A DNA stretch of 64,000 bases from Mercurialis annua (taxonomy: Eukaryota > Streptophyta > Magnoliopsida > Malpighiales > Euphorbiaceae): the NCBI RefSeq assembly GCF_937616625.2, contig NC_065576.1, forward strand, positions 9,860,501-9,924,500. Reading direction: 5' to 3'. This document shows, in pieces, positions 51,090 to 63,369 of this stretch. Position 1 is the stretch's first letter. Each line of letters starts with the position of its first letter. The position numbers were made by a program, and so were the translations under genes. Under the pieces are notes generated by a model that was not told the DNA's origin, searched no databases, and saw nothing but the letters and a program-made list of their open reading frames with translations.

Positions 51090-53128
51090 CCTTTAGAAAA
51101 TCCAAAATCAAAAACAACACTGTATTATGCATTCATTTGTTGCCTTGGCCTTGGCCTTGCCTATATCCATCTGTTTTCTTCTCATTGTATCCCTTTACTT
51201 TTACTGTTCCAACTGTAATCTTCTAATGCTAAAACCTTCGTTCCATTGCAAACCAGATATTGTAAGATGGGTTAAAATTAACGATTTCAAAAATTTGGAT
51301 TATAAACAAAAAAGCAAAAAAATAATATATTTTAAAATCATTTAAATCTTTTTAATAGATAAATTTGCCTCAATTAATATCCGTCTCTTGTCTTCTGCTA
51401 TTTTTAAGCAAGTTTATGTTATTTCTAAAATATATGGAGTATTTTATTTATTTTAGTTAAAGATGTATGACTATAGATTAAAATTTATTTTATAATCTAT
51501 TAGAAATTATAAGTTTCCTATATGTTTTACAATTAATATTTTAAGAGGGGTGAATCATTTTTCACTATCACAAGTAATGAATTTAAGTATTTTCTTAGTT
51601 CAAAAACATTGTGGATGGTATATTCCAAAAGCTTACGAAGTGGGTGATTAGAATTAGAGAGCTTCGTTTTTAAGAAAAAACTAAAGTTTAAAGGTTCCAA
51701 AGATTTGGTGGTGGCCGGCGGAAAGTAGAACCCTGATTTATATTGGCTGCATTTTCTTTATAATTTTATGACTATAAAAAGTACATTTATTCTCTTGTTT
51801 TTTCTCAACATGAAAAAAAAAAAAGATAGATTCTCCTATTAAAAAAAAACTTTTTTCCAATTTCAAATATTAAAGACATACTCATATCAGTTTGTACCTA
51901 AATCCTAATTAAAATGTTAAAAATTTGTGTTTGTGTACTTCTACCTGGTTCGAATCTAAATTAAAAATAATGCTACTTAATCCATCAATTTTAAAACACA
52001 TTATTGTACCATTTTGTATTTTAACATCGAAAAAAATAATCAACAAGGATGGGAGGAAGGCAACCAATTGTAAACCATAAAGCCAGCCAACCAACCAGCT
52101 CATTAAAACAAAGCATTTCTGGCGGACTTCCAGCATTTTAGACCATTCCCAACTTAATTTTCAAAAAATAATAATAGCACATTTATCCCTATTTAAAAAA
52201 AAACACAAGTATAAAGTTTAATGGTAAGTTAAATTTAAATATTTACAGATTATTGTAATTTTATTTAAAAAGTTTAATTTTTATTATAAGTCTATTTCAA
52301 TATTTTATTATAATTTTAGTCAATTTTTTAAACAATTATATTTTCTTAATTTTTCACCTCAATACAATATTTATTAGTTTTGTTTGATTTTTCCGGTCAA
52401 TTTTAGCTTTAATTTTTTTTTACTTCAATTATCAAAAAAGTTAGATAATTTATAATTAGTTTTTTAACGTTACTTTTAAAAATTTTAATATTAGAAGTTA
52501 AATATTGAAATCTTGAAAAACAGATTTTGCTAATTATAGAGTTTATTTGAATAGTTAAATTGATTGGAAAAAATTGGCTTAACTTGCAAAGAAATGTTAA
52601 AATTAGGCTAATATTATAAAAATTAAATTTTTTGAATATTTACTACAACCTATAAAAATTTGAGTTTATTTTACTATAGACTTAATATAATAATTTTACA
52701 TCTTTCAGTATATTCTATCATAATTTATAAAATATTAAAATAATAATTAAGTATTTATAATTAAAAATAAAAAATGTTTTAAATAATACCTATCAATTTA
52801 GATGAGATTTAGTCTCTACGTTGGGTACCAATTTTATACTAAAGATAACATTTTTTTTTGTTAGATTGAAGATGCCTCCAGCTCACGATAATAATTTATT
52901 TTTGTTAGATCGGAGATGCCTCCAGTTCTAGTCATTCTATCAAATACACACAAATATAATTTAATTGTTAATTCAGGTTTTGACCAACCCTGAGCAATAC
53001 TTTTTTTTTAAATTAAAATGAAAAGACCACTTATGGAAAAAATTGAGTTTACAATTTTGACAGTTTATTATCCGACGCTTATACTATTTAAAATATTTTG
53101 GTTAATTTTTTTTATTTATTAATATATT
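51090..53128. other. Intergenic, nothing recognised
   Basis: Very AT-rich; homopolymer runs and short repeats (GGAGATGCCTCCAG occurs near 52870 and 52910). No supported gene on either strand. Confidence 0.5.
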
Positions 53129-53137
53129 TATATTTTA

Positions 53138-53446
53138 GGGTTAATGTCATAATAATTCACCAAATTTACACGTTTTCTCATTTTAATCATGCAGTTTAAA
53201 TTTTCTCATTTTCATGCACGAACTACCACTTTTTCTCAAATTCACACACGGTGTTGAGGTGTCACGGCTCCATTGGTGTAATTCATTGAGGTGGAGGTCA
53301 TGTTACACTAATGAATAAGTGTCACCTCGTCACCGTGCATGAATTTGAGAAAAAGTAATAGTTCGTGCACAAAAATGAAAAAATTTAAACTGTGTGATTA
53401 AAATAAAAAAATATGTTAAGTTCGTAATTTTTTTTAACATAAACCC
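53138..53446. mobile_element. Mutator-like MITE, 309 bp
   Basis: Ends GGGTTAATGTCATAATAATT and, inverted, GGGTTTATGTTAAAAAAAAT. The arms extend over most of the element (ATTTTCATGCACGAACTA against a matching inverse near 53360). Flanks TATATTTTA and TATATTTTT agree at 8 of 9 bases. Confidence 0.82.
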
Positions 53447-53852
53447 TATATTTTTTAAATAATTAAAAAATATAATATATTCTTATATTGCCAAGAGTAA
53501 TCATATTATAGCAAATAAAGTTATAAAAGGAATATGTTTATAATGAAACAATTTAAAAAAAAAAGCAAAAGCAAAATGGGACGAGGCTAAAAAAAGAGAA
53601 AAATTGACAATTGTACAACTTAACCATAAATAATTAGAGAAATACGCCTATGATTTTCCATTTAGATAATTATCTTTCCCTTCTTTTTTCTTGCAAAATT
53701 AACTTTCATAAATTAGAGATATACGATTAACATTTGATTAAGGTAACAAACATCTCTGATCAAAGATTCCCCTAAAATTGCTCTCAATTTTTAATTCACA
53801 CAAATCTTTCCTAATTAGAAAAATATTTGATCCCATGAAATCTGTTGATATT

Positions 53853-53946
53853 CAGAAGTGAAAGCGTCGCCGTTCTTCCCATCAACGACGTCATCTTCTC
53901 CATCTCGTCGTCGTTCCTCAGAAGTGAAAGCGTCGCCGTTCTTCCC
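53853..53946. repeat. 28-bp direct repeat pair
   Basis: The 28 bases beginning CAGAAGTGAAAGCGTCGCCG occur at 53853-53880 and again at 53919-53946, identical. The 66-base period is a multiple of three, so it could once have been coding. GC-rich compared with the surroundings. Confidence 0.85.
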
Positions 53947-55696
53947 GCCATCAATAGTGACACCACTAGTGGAGACGGCAATTGTTCTGCTTTAATGATC
54001 CTCTTGTTTTAGAGAAATCAGTGAATCAAAGTCACACAAATCTCCCAAAGATAATCAAATCGGAATCAGGTAATATTTTTGCTCTTAATTGTGTTTTGAA
54101 ATTCAATTTTGGAAAAACAGATTTGATCTTTAATGTTTATAGCTGCAATTGGATTATGTTTTTGGAATGGTGAACACTGGTTCAATGATAAACACTGTTA
54201 AATAACCTAGTTTATTTTCAGTTTTAACAAATTATATTGTTTTAATTTAAATTTTTGTTCAAACAATTCCGTTTAATCTTATTAACTGATTTTAATTGTA
54301 GGAATGACAACATTGAAAATACTTACTACAATGGAGTATGAGATGAGAGTTTCAGGTACTCGAATTATAAAATCAAGATAGTGTTTGTCAAAGAGGATAC
54401 AAATTTTGAACAGTTAAGCAGGATGATATCTAGTATACGGAAAGATACTAGTTGGAATACTAAATTAGAAATCAGATATCAATTTGAGACCTAATCAGTA
54501 GCCGTTGGATGTCGAGGATAATGAAAGTGTGCAACGCAGCCGATGTGGACAGCAAAGACATAATAAAAAGACTTGTCGCGGTCTACCAAAATAGTTATAG
54601 ATATGATATAATTCAATTTTTTGGTCCGAGTAGTATGCTATTAGTTGTTGCTTGGTATACCGTTATAACCATTGCTTAATTGTTTAGCGGTTGTTTTATT
54701 CAATCATTTTTTGACATATAAAAATAATAAAAGAAAAATTTAGCAAAACTTTATGTTTGTTTTTAATTAAAAATATATGCGGGGTGTTTATAATTTTTTA
54801 ACCAATTTGTTAATTAGTTACCCAGTTATCAACCAAACCATTACCATGTATATACTAACTAACAACTTAACCAGTATGTAATAGGTTAAAAAAAATCAAG
54901 TATAGTCTAATTCTGGTAAAAAAAAAGTGATATATATTGTTTGAATCACAATGCAATACAAATTATAAACTAGATTGTATAACAATAAAAAAAATTACAA
55001 TAACAAAACACAAAATATTAGAATAACCAAATAGGAACCAACTGTGTATCAAATGTTATCCAAAATAGAAACCAAATATGTACCAAAAACTGGAGTGTAC
55101 CAACTAGTACCAAAATGTGTTCCACAAACTATCCAAGTGTGTTTGAAACACAAACAAAAATTTCAAAAACATCTAAAGTAACAACTATATTACAATCTAT
55201 TCAAAGTTTTTCTTCAATCTACCAGTCTTCAATTTTGGTTTTGGTTCAAGCTCCTCGTCGCTGTCAATGTTTATATCAATCTTCATCTGTCCATAATTAT
55301 TACAAGTTAACCAACGGTTTACCCAATATTAACCATTGGTTAACCAACACCTAAAACATTACATACATAACCGTTTTATTCTCATAAGCATTTCTTCAAA
55401 CACCAAGAGTGCAGGCTGTGCGGACTAAAAAATCAAACCAGCAGTTGCAAATCAATTTCCACCATAGTCACTGCAAATCAATTTCCATGTTAATTAACAA
55501 AATCAAAGAGCGAGAAAAAAATGAAAGGGATCGAGAGAGATTGAATCACCAAAAATCAACAGACATTATCATAAGCATTTTTATTCTCATAAACACACAT
55601 TAACGTTCTATTCTCATAAACATTTCTATTCTCATAAGCATTTTTTCATCTTGTTATTGGTTAACCAACTGAAAACCTGATCATAACAATTACAAA

Positions 55697-56691
55697 TCAA
55701 AAACTTCCTTCATCACCAAACAATTTGAATTTGTGACTCACTAACAGCTGCAACGGTAAACAAAGATCCTCCTTTGGTGTACCAGATTCAAAAACATCTT
55801 TAGGTGTCTCCACAGCATCATGGTCTCCGTCATCAGATTTCTTGGATAGCATACTTTGGGTAGCTTCTGAGGATGAAACATCTCCAGCAACATCCTCCTA
55901 AAAAAATATAACATGAATTAAAAACAAATAACAAAATAATATTGTACCTATGGTTAACCAGATAGTAACCAATTGATAACCAATAAAATTTGAATAATAG
56001 TTAACCAAATAGTTACTAAAGGTTAACCAGACAGTAACTAACATTAACAAAACTTTAACTAAAATTTAATTAACACATATCAAAAATAACTAGTAGAGTA
56101 GTTGTGATTCAGAGGTTTACCGTCATATGATCGTGATGATCATTCACACACACAACACTCTTCAAATCAGACAATACACTTAAAACTTCAAAAAACTGCT
56201 TCTCAACGTAGGTCTTGAATAACAAAAACTCGCTATACATCTTGGTTTGATCAGATGGGTAACCTTAATAGGAAAATGGTCCGAAGGTTGTATGAAATGA
56301 TCCCAATCCTACATAAAAATCATTTAAATAGCAAAATAGTAAATACACACAGTCAAATATATTAACTAAAAGAAACAATAAACAACAGCAAAAATTCTTT
56401 GCAATTATTACTGAAAACAACACCAAACACCTACTAAACCGAAACAAACACAAACAACAAACTCTATTATAAACTATATAACTGAACCTATCAAAAAATT
56501 TAAATACCTTTTTAGGCAAACCCGCATATGAAACAGGCCTATCCATCTTCACGCACAGCCTTTCGACGATTCTTCATTGTCGCCAGAATTGCATTAAACT
56601 CAATTTTTCTTTTGCTAGAACTCGGACTAGATGTTGATTTCTTCATTTTTTGAGGGGGTGAATTTTTGGAAGCTGACCTAGTTGACACCAT
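55697..56691 (-). pseudogene. Decayed multi-exon gene of unknown function, probably transposon cargo
   Basis: On the minus strand an ATG at 56691 opens MVSTRSASKNSPPQKMKKST, a basic Ser-rich N-terminus resembling starts of transposon-associated plant proteins. It hits a stop 51 codons on, while the overlapping frame continues as MDRPVSYAGLPKK to a good donor (AAG|GTATTT). Further exon-like pieces follow: DWDHFIQPSDHFP and KMYSEFLLFKTYVEKQFFEV near 56270-56110, and EDVAGDVSSSEATQSMLSKK near 55895 ending in a stop at 55697. The pieces need at least one frame shift to be joined. I do not recognise a domain. It may be a dead gene or one I mis-spliced. Confidence 0.4.
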
Positions 56692-56950
56692 TCCGAATTC
56701 AAAATATGAAAAACAACTGAAAATGGGAAGTTTGAAATAAATGGAAACAGATGACTGAATGGCGAAACGGATTGCGCGAATCTCGCAAGAATCTGCACAT
56801 GCAATATCTCTGATTTTTGGAACCGTAATCTTCAACTTTTGAAAGTATAAAAATTATAATGAAATAGGTTAGAATTCTAATTTGGAGAGAAGAAATAACA
56901 AATCTCAATTTTCATACTTAGAGCCGTAAATCTCTAATTATTATGGGCTA

Positions 56951-57989
56951 AGCCCGTAAATCATCTAAAAAAGTCCTAAAAAAATGACCCTTATGTCGCC
57001 ATCCAGGCTTTTATATAGCCCCTGCATGTTTTTTAAAGCTTAATTATTAAAATTTGCATCCATATCATATTAACATCTTATTTTAAATAATAAACTCACA
57101 TTCAATATTTTAATCCCTGCTTTTGAATGTCATTCAAATCCTTATAATTAGCTTTTTTGATTTTTCCATTATTTATTTATTTCAATTAAATTTATCTTCA
57201 TTGGATCATATATTTATTTATCTATTTTAATTTTTTCAATTGAAAAAATAATTTTAATCAATAAATTATAGCTCAAATGTTCAACAGCAATCTGCTAAAT
57301 AAAAAATAAATTCTAATTTGCATACTTTCTTTTGGCAGTTTTCTCAAGTCATGGATAGGCTTGTTCTAGGGCCAATACTGAGCATCTGTTGGATATAATA
57401 TAACATGTCATTGGGGATTGTTACATGTAGCCTCGTAAGTTGTATAGCAATTTTGATACGAGCAAGCATACAAACAGATGGGCAGAGTTAGAGTAGGGTG
57501 TGCATTCATTTCAAACCAAACTGAAATTTATTTAATCTTTCCAATCGAACGAACTAAACTTTTAAGAAATTAAAATTTGTCAAACCGAACTACTCGGTCA
57601 GTTGAAAACATAACGAAAAACAATTTACCTCCAGACTAAACCAAACTAAAAAGAAAAAGGAAAAAAAGTTATAAAACCAACCGAAACAGATTTGCCAGTT
57701 TAGTTGTTTAGTTCGGTTTGATTTTTGCACAACCTATTCCGAGTGTATCACTAAAGAGAAAAAGGAGGAAAAATAGAAAGAAATATTAATTAAACACAAG
57801 GAACTGCAGTGTATCCCTACAAGTCCCAACCAACCATATGCCTATAAAGAGGCCAAAAAAACTGATGGCATTGGATATTGGGACATATCTATATATACTT
57901 TGTAATACATACACAGGATAGACTTAATTTACATATAGGAACTATATAAAGATTATGACAACTTAATATAAGTAGAAATCAGACAGTAT
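56951..57989. other. Spacer and 3' flank of aspartic protease gene
   Basis: AT-rich with a hAT-like MITE (57494-57736); the last ~200 bases are the probable 3' UTR of the minus-strand protease. No gene. Confidence 0.5.
57494..57736. mobile_element. hAT-like MITE, 243 bp
   Basis: Left TAGGGTGTGCATTCATTTC and inverted right TAGGTTGTGCAAAAATC are the TAGGG(G)TGTGCA termini common in plant hAT MITEs. The interior is rich in AACCGAAC-type words. No clean 8-bp duplication remains. Confidence 0.6.
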
Positions 57990-60900
57990 TTACTCACACA
58001 GGCAAACTAGTTGATGAAGAAGAAGTAGCAATAGCAACATCTTCAACAAACAAAACCAAGACGGAACTAATGGGACTGAGGCAGCTGATGGTTTAGATGG
58101 AGCTCTTCCAGCAACCGCAGGTGAAACTGCGTGTCCTCCCGGAGCGCTCTGTTGCTCATTTGTTGGTAATGGGTTGATTGGTGCCCCATTAGGAGATGTA
58201 AGAGGCATCGTCTTGTCGTCACTTTGGTCTTCACCTGCATATGCAGAGGAATCTAATTGACAATCGATTTCTAACTTGAGAAAGTCAAGCTTTCGTTACA
58301 CTTGTCATTCGATTATATGTTACTCACAATTAGAACGTGACCAGCCCAACTTCAAATTTTCCCTATCAAAAACCACTCGATATCCTGTCATGAAATTCTC
58401 TGCATAACATTTTTGTGTTTAGCATCAGAAACTCTTAAAGGGAGAAAGGTTATAGGGAGAGATAACAAACACTAACAAAAAGAAGTATTTTTTTTATAAA
58501 GGGATGTCATAGAATACTTACGTCCAATGGTTCCAATATCTTCCTCGGTCGGCTGAATGGCTAAACAAAATCCAATAGTTCCCTGCACCACCAAGGTTGC
58601 CACATTTAGATTTCACCCTTTTGGAGGCTGAGCAATAAGCATACGTTATAAAGCATATAATAAGTTTGCCTAAAGAATCAGAATACGCAACAAGGAAGCA
58701 ATACACATCAAGTGCCACAGTATATATATTTTGTGTGCACACTTTGTGTGCTGTAGGATGCACCCTTTGTGGAGGCATTTGGGGGTTGTGGGGAGGAGAA
58801 AATATATGGGGTTATGTCGGTTACTAAAATTCAATGTGCTATATATCTTTCTATTCAAAAAGAGACCATAAAGTTGGTAAACTGTCAAAAATCCAGTTAT
58901 CTCATTTTTAAGATGTAGATGTCGAAGCATTAAATCTACTTCCAAGATACTCCATTGGTTTTAAAATAACATTAAGGTTTGCCTCACCCAAAATTCAGAA
59001 GGCCCATATACACTATCTCTGTTCCTGATGATTTGCATTGGTCCATTTTTCATAATTGTAAAGAAAACAATAAGTTTCGGTCAACCGGTCAATATCAACA
59101 TGAGTCTCACCTGAATGCCATAAATCATAAAAACAGGATTATGGATCACGAAGCTATTGTTCAGAGGGAAAATGAGCTTCACAGAGGGAATCTTGGCAGA
59201 GTCACGTGAACTGTTTAGAGAAACCCATTCAAATATTAGTCATGCAACTTATGCATTATAATAAGTACACTGAATGAAACAAGCAGAACTAAATTTTTTT
59301 AAAAGATATTGTATACTCACCTAGATTTGTAGCAATACTTCCATGGATATCCTTCAAAGCTGGAAATTTTAATATTCACTTGCCTATTAAACTATCAAAG
59401 TAAGACAGAAATATTAGAGAGTTTATTAAATCACTTCATAAAATGGAGTTCATCATTGAATAAGTACCTCATCAGTAATTTTTTCATATACTCCATTTGG
59501 AAGAAACGTAAACGATGTGCCAGTATCAACTAACGCTTTAATACTTGTTTGCTTAAGACAAGAACTTCCCACACAAAAGGCATCAACTCCAACAACATAA
59601 GTTGTACTGGACAATTCAGGGGTTCAAAATCATTAACATGGAAAACTTTAGCATATAAGAAAGAACGGTTGAAAAGGGGAAATGAAACAGCAGCTGCAAA
59701 CATAAAGACAACATACTAGTTCCCATTTAAGGTCAAAAATGGTGTAGATTGCTGGGTACTCGGGCCTTGATCACCAAAAAATATTCTCCCAGAATCATCC
59801 TCATCAAAGCACATTGAGAAAGAGTTCCGGATCAATCCTGCTTTAGCAAGAAAACTAGGAACTGACAGTTCAGTAAATCCTAAACCCATCAGACCATCAG
59901 GTGCGACCCCATCCAAGTAACCACCAGTTTGCTTCATGCCACATCTGTATTCAAGAGAATAAAATAGTAAGAAATGAACAAACTACAAAGAGAAACAGCA
60001 AATATGTAGGGCTTTCTAATAGTACAAATAAAATCACAAAACACGTTAAGCTTGAGAAAATTAAACAGGAAATGATAGATAAAAACCCACCCAATGATCA
60101 CTGGAGCCTGCACAGAATGATTTAACGGATCATCACCATTAGAAGCAAGATGCAGTATGTCCTCGACCAGCAATCCTGAAGTTGATGTGTTTTCAGTGTA
60201 GTAATTAATAGTGTAAGGGCATGGCTGCTTTGGGCTTTTGCAGTTCGGACCCAATTCACACATCTCATGGCTACAAGATAAATGCTTGCTGGAACTGGAG
60301 TGTGATGGACTATATTCATTCAGATCTCTATCCTGCATAATAGATGCCCCAAATACGAGGGAGCACCTGCCAATCAATTATTGAAAATAAGTGCTAAACC
60401 TGTTACCATATCTTAGCAGAAGATAAATCCAATGATACACCTTTTTTTAACTAAGATAGAAAAACAATTTATCAAAAGGCAGATCTAGCCGTGATCATTA
60501 GAAGATAACAAAAAACTAATATTTCTTTCTCTTCCGCTTTAATTTGCCAACAGTTTAGTGGCTATAGCATTTAAAACAGATAAGAAACTGTAAAACCTCC
60601 TTTATCCAGTAGCTCGGGTGCACAAGCAATCACAAAGACCAAATTTACAAATAGGTACAGTGCATGTAATATCTAAGATCAACAATTGACACATGAAACT
60701 GCTTGAATAAACAAAAAAGTCATAAAGGATTCTCCATGAGTTCTTAAGTTAAGAGAAACAATCATGAGGTCAAATAAATCATTTAGAGAAATTAAAAACT
60801 ATCAAATCACAAACCAAGAGAAAAAGCAAAACAAAAAGAAATTAGCATGGACGTGAACTTGATTCAACAAGCTCAAAAAACATTTTTCATATAGCATGAA

Positions 60901-62996
60901 GAAGTAGCATAATTGAAAAACCTTTACCAGCAGATTAGTTTATGGTAATAGTTACAGAAAACCAATGACCACCCTCACTGGCTCTCCAAAAACGCTTCTA
61001 CAGTTCATCATTCTCATTCCTCTTTTCCCCATCATTCATGTGAAATATAGAAGCTACTTAAAATTGGGGAGAAAAACACAGAGAATTATTATTGAGCATT
61101 GCAAAAGAAAATAAGAAACAGACAACTATTATTTATGCACTAGATAAAGAGAATGACTTAAGCTATGATAATGAACTAAACTACAAAACCTCTCAAGTTA
61201 CAACTTACAATCACCAATTCATGCACATATCGTTTTACTTGCATAGGCCAAAATATTGGAAAATGTAAAGCATAGAAGCACAATTAAAGTACAACGAGGA
61301 GCATAAATATACAGATGGAGACGATGAACTGCTATAAGAAACAACATGTAGACATAAAAAAATGCGTACCAGAGTATTATAGTAACTTGCTGATAGAGGG
61401 GCACACTGCAGGCAATTACAAGGCACCCAAAGTAGATCACTCCCAGCATCCAGTGCAACAAGAAATGAAACATGAGGTGTTCCTATATCAATCCAGGTAT
61501 AATGCAACCTAGGAATTCAAAAAATAAAAGAAAATGAGATAACAAAATGCAAAAGAATTATAGAACCACAATAATAGATAGACTGAGAATTTAGTTAACA
61601 CAATTTAATAACATAGTATGTCATGCAAGCTTCATAGTAATAAAAAGTGGAGGCAGAGATAGCAATATAGCAAAAATAGATGTTACCAGTATACAGCCTC
61701 AGTCAGCCTCAGTCATACCCTGCTCACTTATATAACTAATGTCATATTCCTTTTTTTTTATTGGCAAAAATAGGGTTGAGCAAAGACCGAAGCAAACCAT
61801 TAATCCGAAGCTGACCACTTAGTTCGGTTAAAATGGTTAAAAAGGATTGGTTTCAATATGAATGAATAGCCAGTTTAGTTTCTAAATTTAGTTTTGATTT
61901 TTACTATTTATTAGCCAAACCGACCATAAATTAAACTTATAATAATATTATTTTAGTTAATTTATACATGTATATATTTATACGTCTATCATGTGTATAT
62001 ATACACAACCTAAATCAAAGTGATAGTGATCTGGAATTTAATATACACATTTAGTCTGATTTATACTTCATCCCTTATACTTATAGAAGGGTCAAGTTAT
62101 AGATTTTATGAAACCGAGCCATACTCTCACTGGCAAAGCCACATGAAGAATATGGTGGTCAATTGACCACCTTCTAAAATTCTTTTACATTAAAATCTTA
62201 TACCAATTAGTCGAAATCACAATGTTTGACTCATTTTTAATATATTGACCGTCTTATTCTTTTAAACTAAATTATAAAACTTTTACCCTTTCAAATAGTT
62301 CCTGGCTTCCCCCCTGTACTACTACTACTCACCCTTGGGCAAAAACATGTAATTAACCATTTTTTATTTTCCTTTAGTAAATTTTAACAGATAACACGAG
62401 TATCATGAGCCATAATCACAAAGGCAGAGTCTTTCTATTGCAGAACAGTTTTATCATGAATTCACAATGAATAGTGTCTAAATTAAAGATTGACCTAACA
62501 TAATACTAGTCAAACTATAGAATAAAAGGGGGCAATATAGATAGCAAAAATCAATAAAACAAAGTCAACATCAGAATCTAATCTAGTCTAATCTAATTTA
62601 ATAATAACAAAAAACAAACAGAAATATTAATAATAATGCAAAAAAGAAAAAAAAGGAAAGAAATCAAAAAATTGATTAAAAGTACCATCCAAAGTCATTG
62701 CCTAACGACATCGTTCTACTGCCTTGAGAAGGGAAAAGGAAGTTATAATGAGGTCCAAGTCGCAATTTCTGTCTCTGAAAATCACTGTTAAACAGCATCT
62801 CGTAATACTCCAAGCTTTTCTTCACCGGCCAGCTCACATTTTTTGAAGAAGAAACCCTAATTGCTCTCACTTCGTCGGAGAATCGGTGAATCAGACGGGA
62901 AGAGAACGTAATCTCTGCTTCTTGTAGGCTCTCCTGAGCAAAATGAGAGAGAAGAAGAGTCGCCATTACTAAAATATAACGAGACGGAGCCGCCAT
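57990..62996 (-). CDS. Aspartic protease-like protein 1 (A1 family, GPI-anchored type)
   Basis: A pepsin-like endopeptidase of the plant atypical A1 group, entering the secretory path. Ten exons join in frame: 62996-62686, 61508-61370, 60332-60091, 59944-59717, 59606-59468, 59391-59321, 59210-59111, 58582-58522, 58399-58328, 58234-57990. They give 535 residues, normal for the homologues of Arabidopsis At5g10080. The start is the ATG opening MAAPSRYILVMATLLLSHFA, a signal peptide. The first catalytic motif is D124-A-G-S (LVALDAGSDLLWVPC) and the second D334-T-G-T (KALVDTGTSFTFLP). PDGLMGLGFTELSVPSFLAK and a Cys-rich nepenthesin-type insert lie between. The C-terminus is Pro/Ser/Ala-rich, then the leucine stretch LLKMLLLLLLLHQLVCL, a GPI-attachment signal. 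Intron 1 contains a TAGGG-type MITE fragment near 61771. Confidence 0.92.
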
Positions 62997-63130
62997 GGCG
63001 AGTGGAAAGATCTAGGGTTTGAGTTGCAGGGAATGATTAGGGTTGGTGTGGTGAGGAGTAGAGTGGGGGAGTGTTAATGGGGTTTTTGACAAAAAAGTTC
63101 CCCCTTGATAGGGGAAATTCGAATTTTGTG

Positions 63131-63350
63131 CCCCAGAACACAAAAATTATATTTTTGTGTCTGGGGCCCACGCTGCCCGCAAACAGCCATTGCGGGCAGC
63201 AATATTGCCCGCAATGGCTGTTTGCGGGCCAGTAAATCACCCTGATTAAGGGTGATTAACTGGCCCGCAAACAGCCATTGCGGGCCAGTAATGAAATTCC
63301 CTGCCACATGGCAGGGAATTTAATGTCGCCCGCAATGGCTGTTTGCGGGC
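63131..63350. repeat. Promoter-proximal array of alternating hairpins
   Basis: Four copies of a 23-bp word in alternating orientation: 63175-63197 (+), 63207-63229 (-), 63263-63285 (+), 63328-63350 (-). Each is itself a hairpin, with arms GCCCGCAA and TTGCGGGC around ACAGCCA. The spacers are also self-complementary: AATCACCC/GGGTGATT at 63236-63258 and AATTCCCTGCCA/TGGCAGGGAATT at about 63294-63319. A further stem lies at 63131-63169 (GCCCCAGAACACAAAAA and its inverse). The copies are identical apart from orientation. GC content is far above the flanks. Confidence 0.95.
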
Positions 63351-63359
63351 GACATCCCC

Positions 63360-63369
63360 TATATAAAGG
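63360..63369 (+). promoter_or_regulatory. TATA box next to hairpin array
   Basis: TATATAAAGG, a strong plant TATA consensus, directly follows the last hairpin. Another hairpin (GTGTGGTGAA-TTA-TTTCACCACAC, 63373-63396) covers the expected transcription start, followed by an ACACTTACACTACAAAC leader. Confidence 0.7.

Larger units (their letters stand above)
53630..56950. mobile_element. Possible 3.3-kb TIR element carrying a broken gene
   Basis: Left end (ATAAATAATTAGAGAAATAC at about 53627) and right end (complement ATAATAATTAGAGATTTACG near 56942) are imperfect inverted matches that continue at lower similarity for about 60 bases. Between them is a decayed minus-strand gene and two copies of a 28-bp repeat. 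The extent and superfamily are tentative; MULEs carrying long gene cargo often look like this. Confidence 0.4.
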
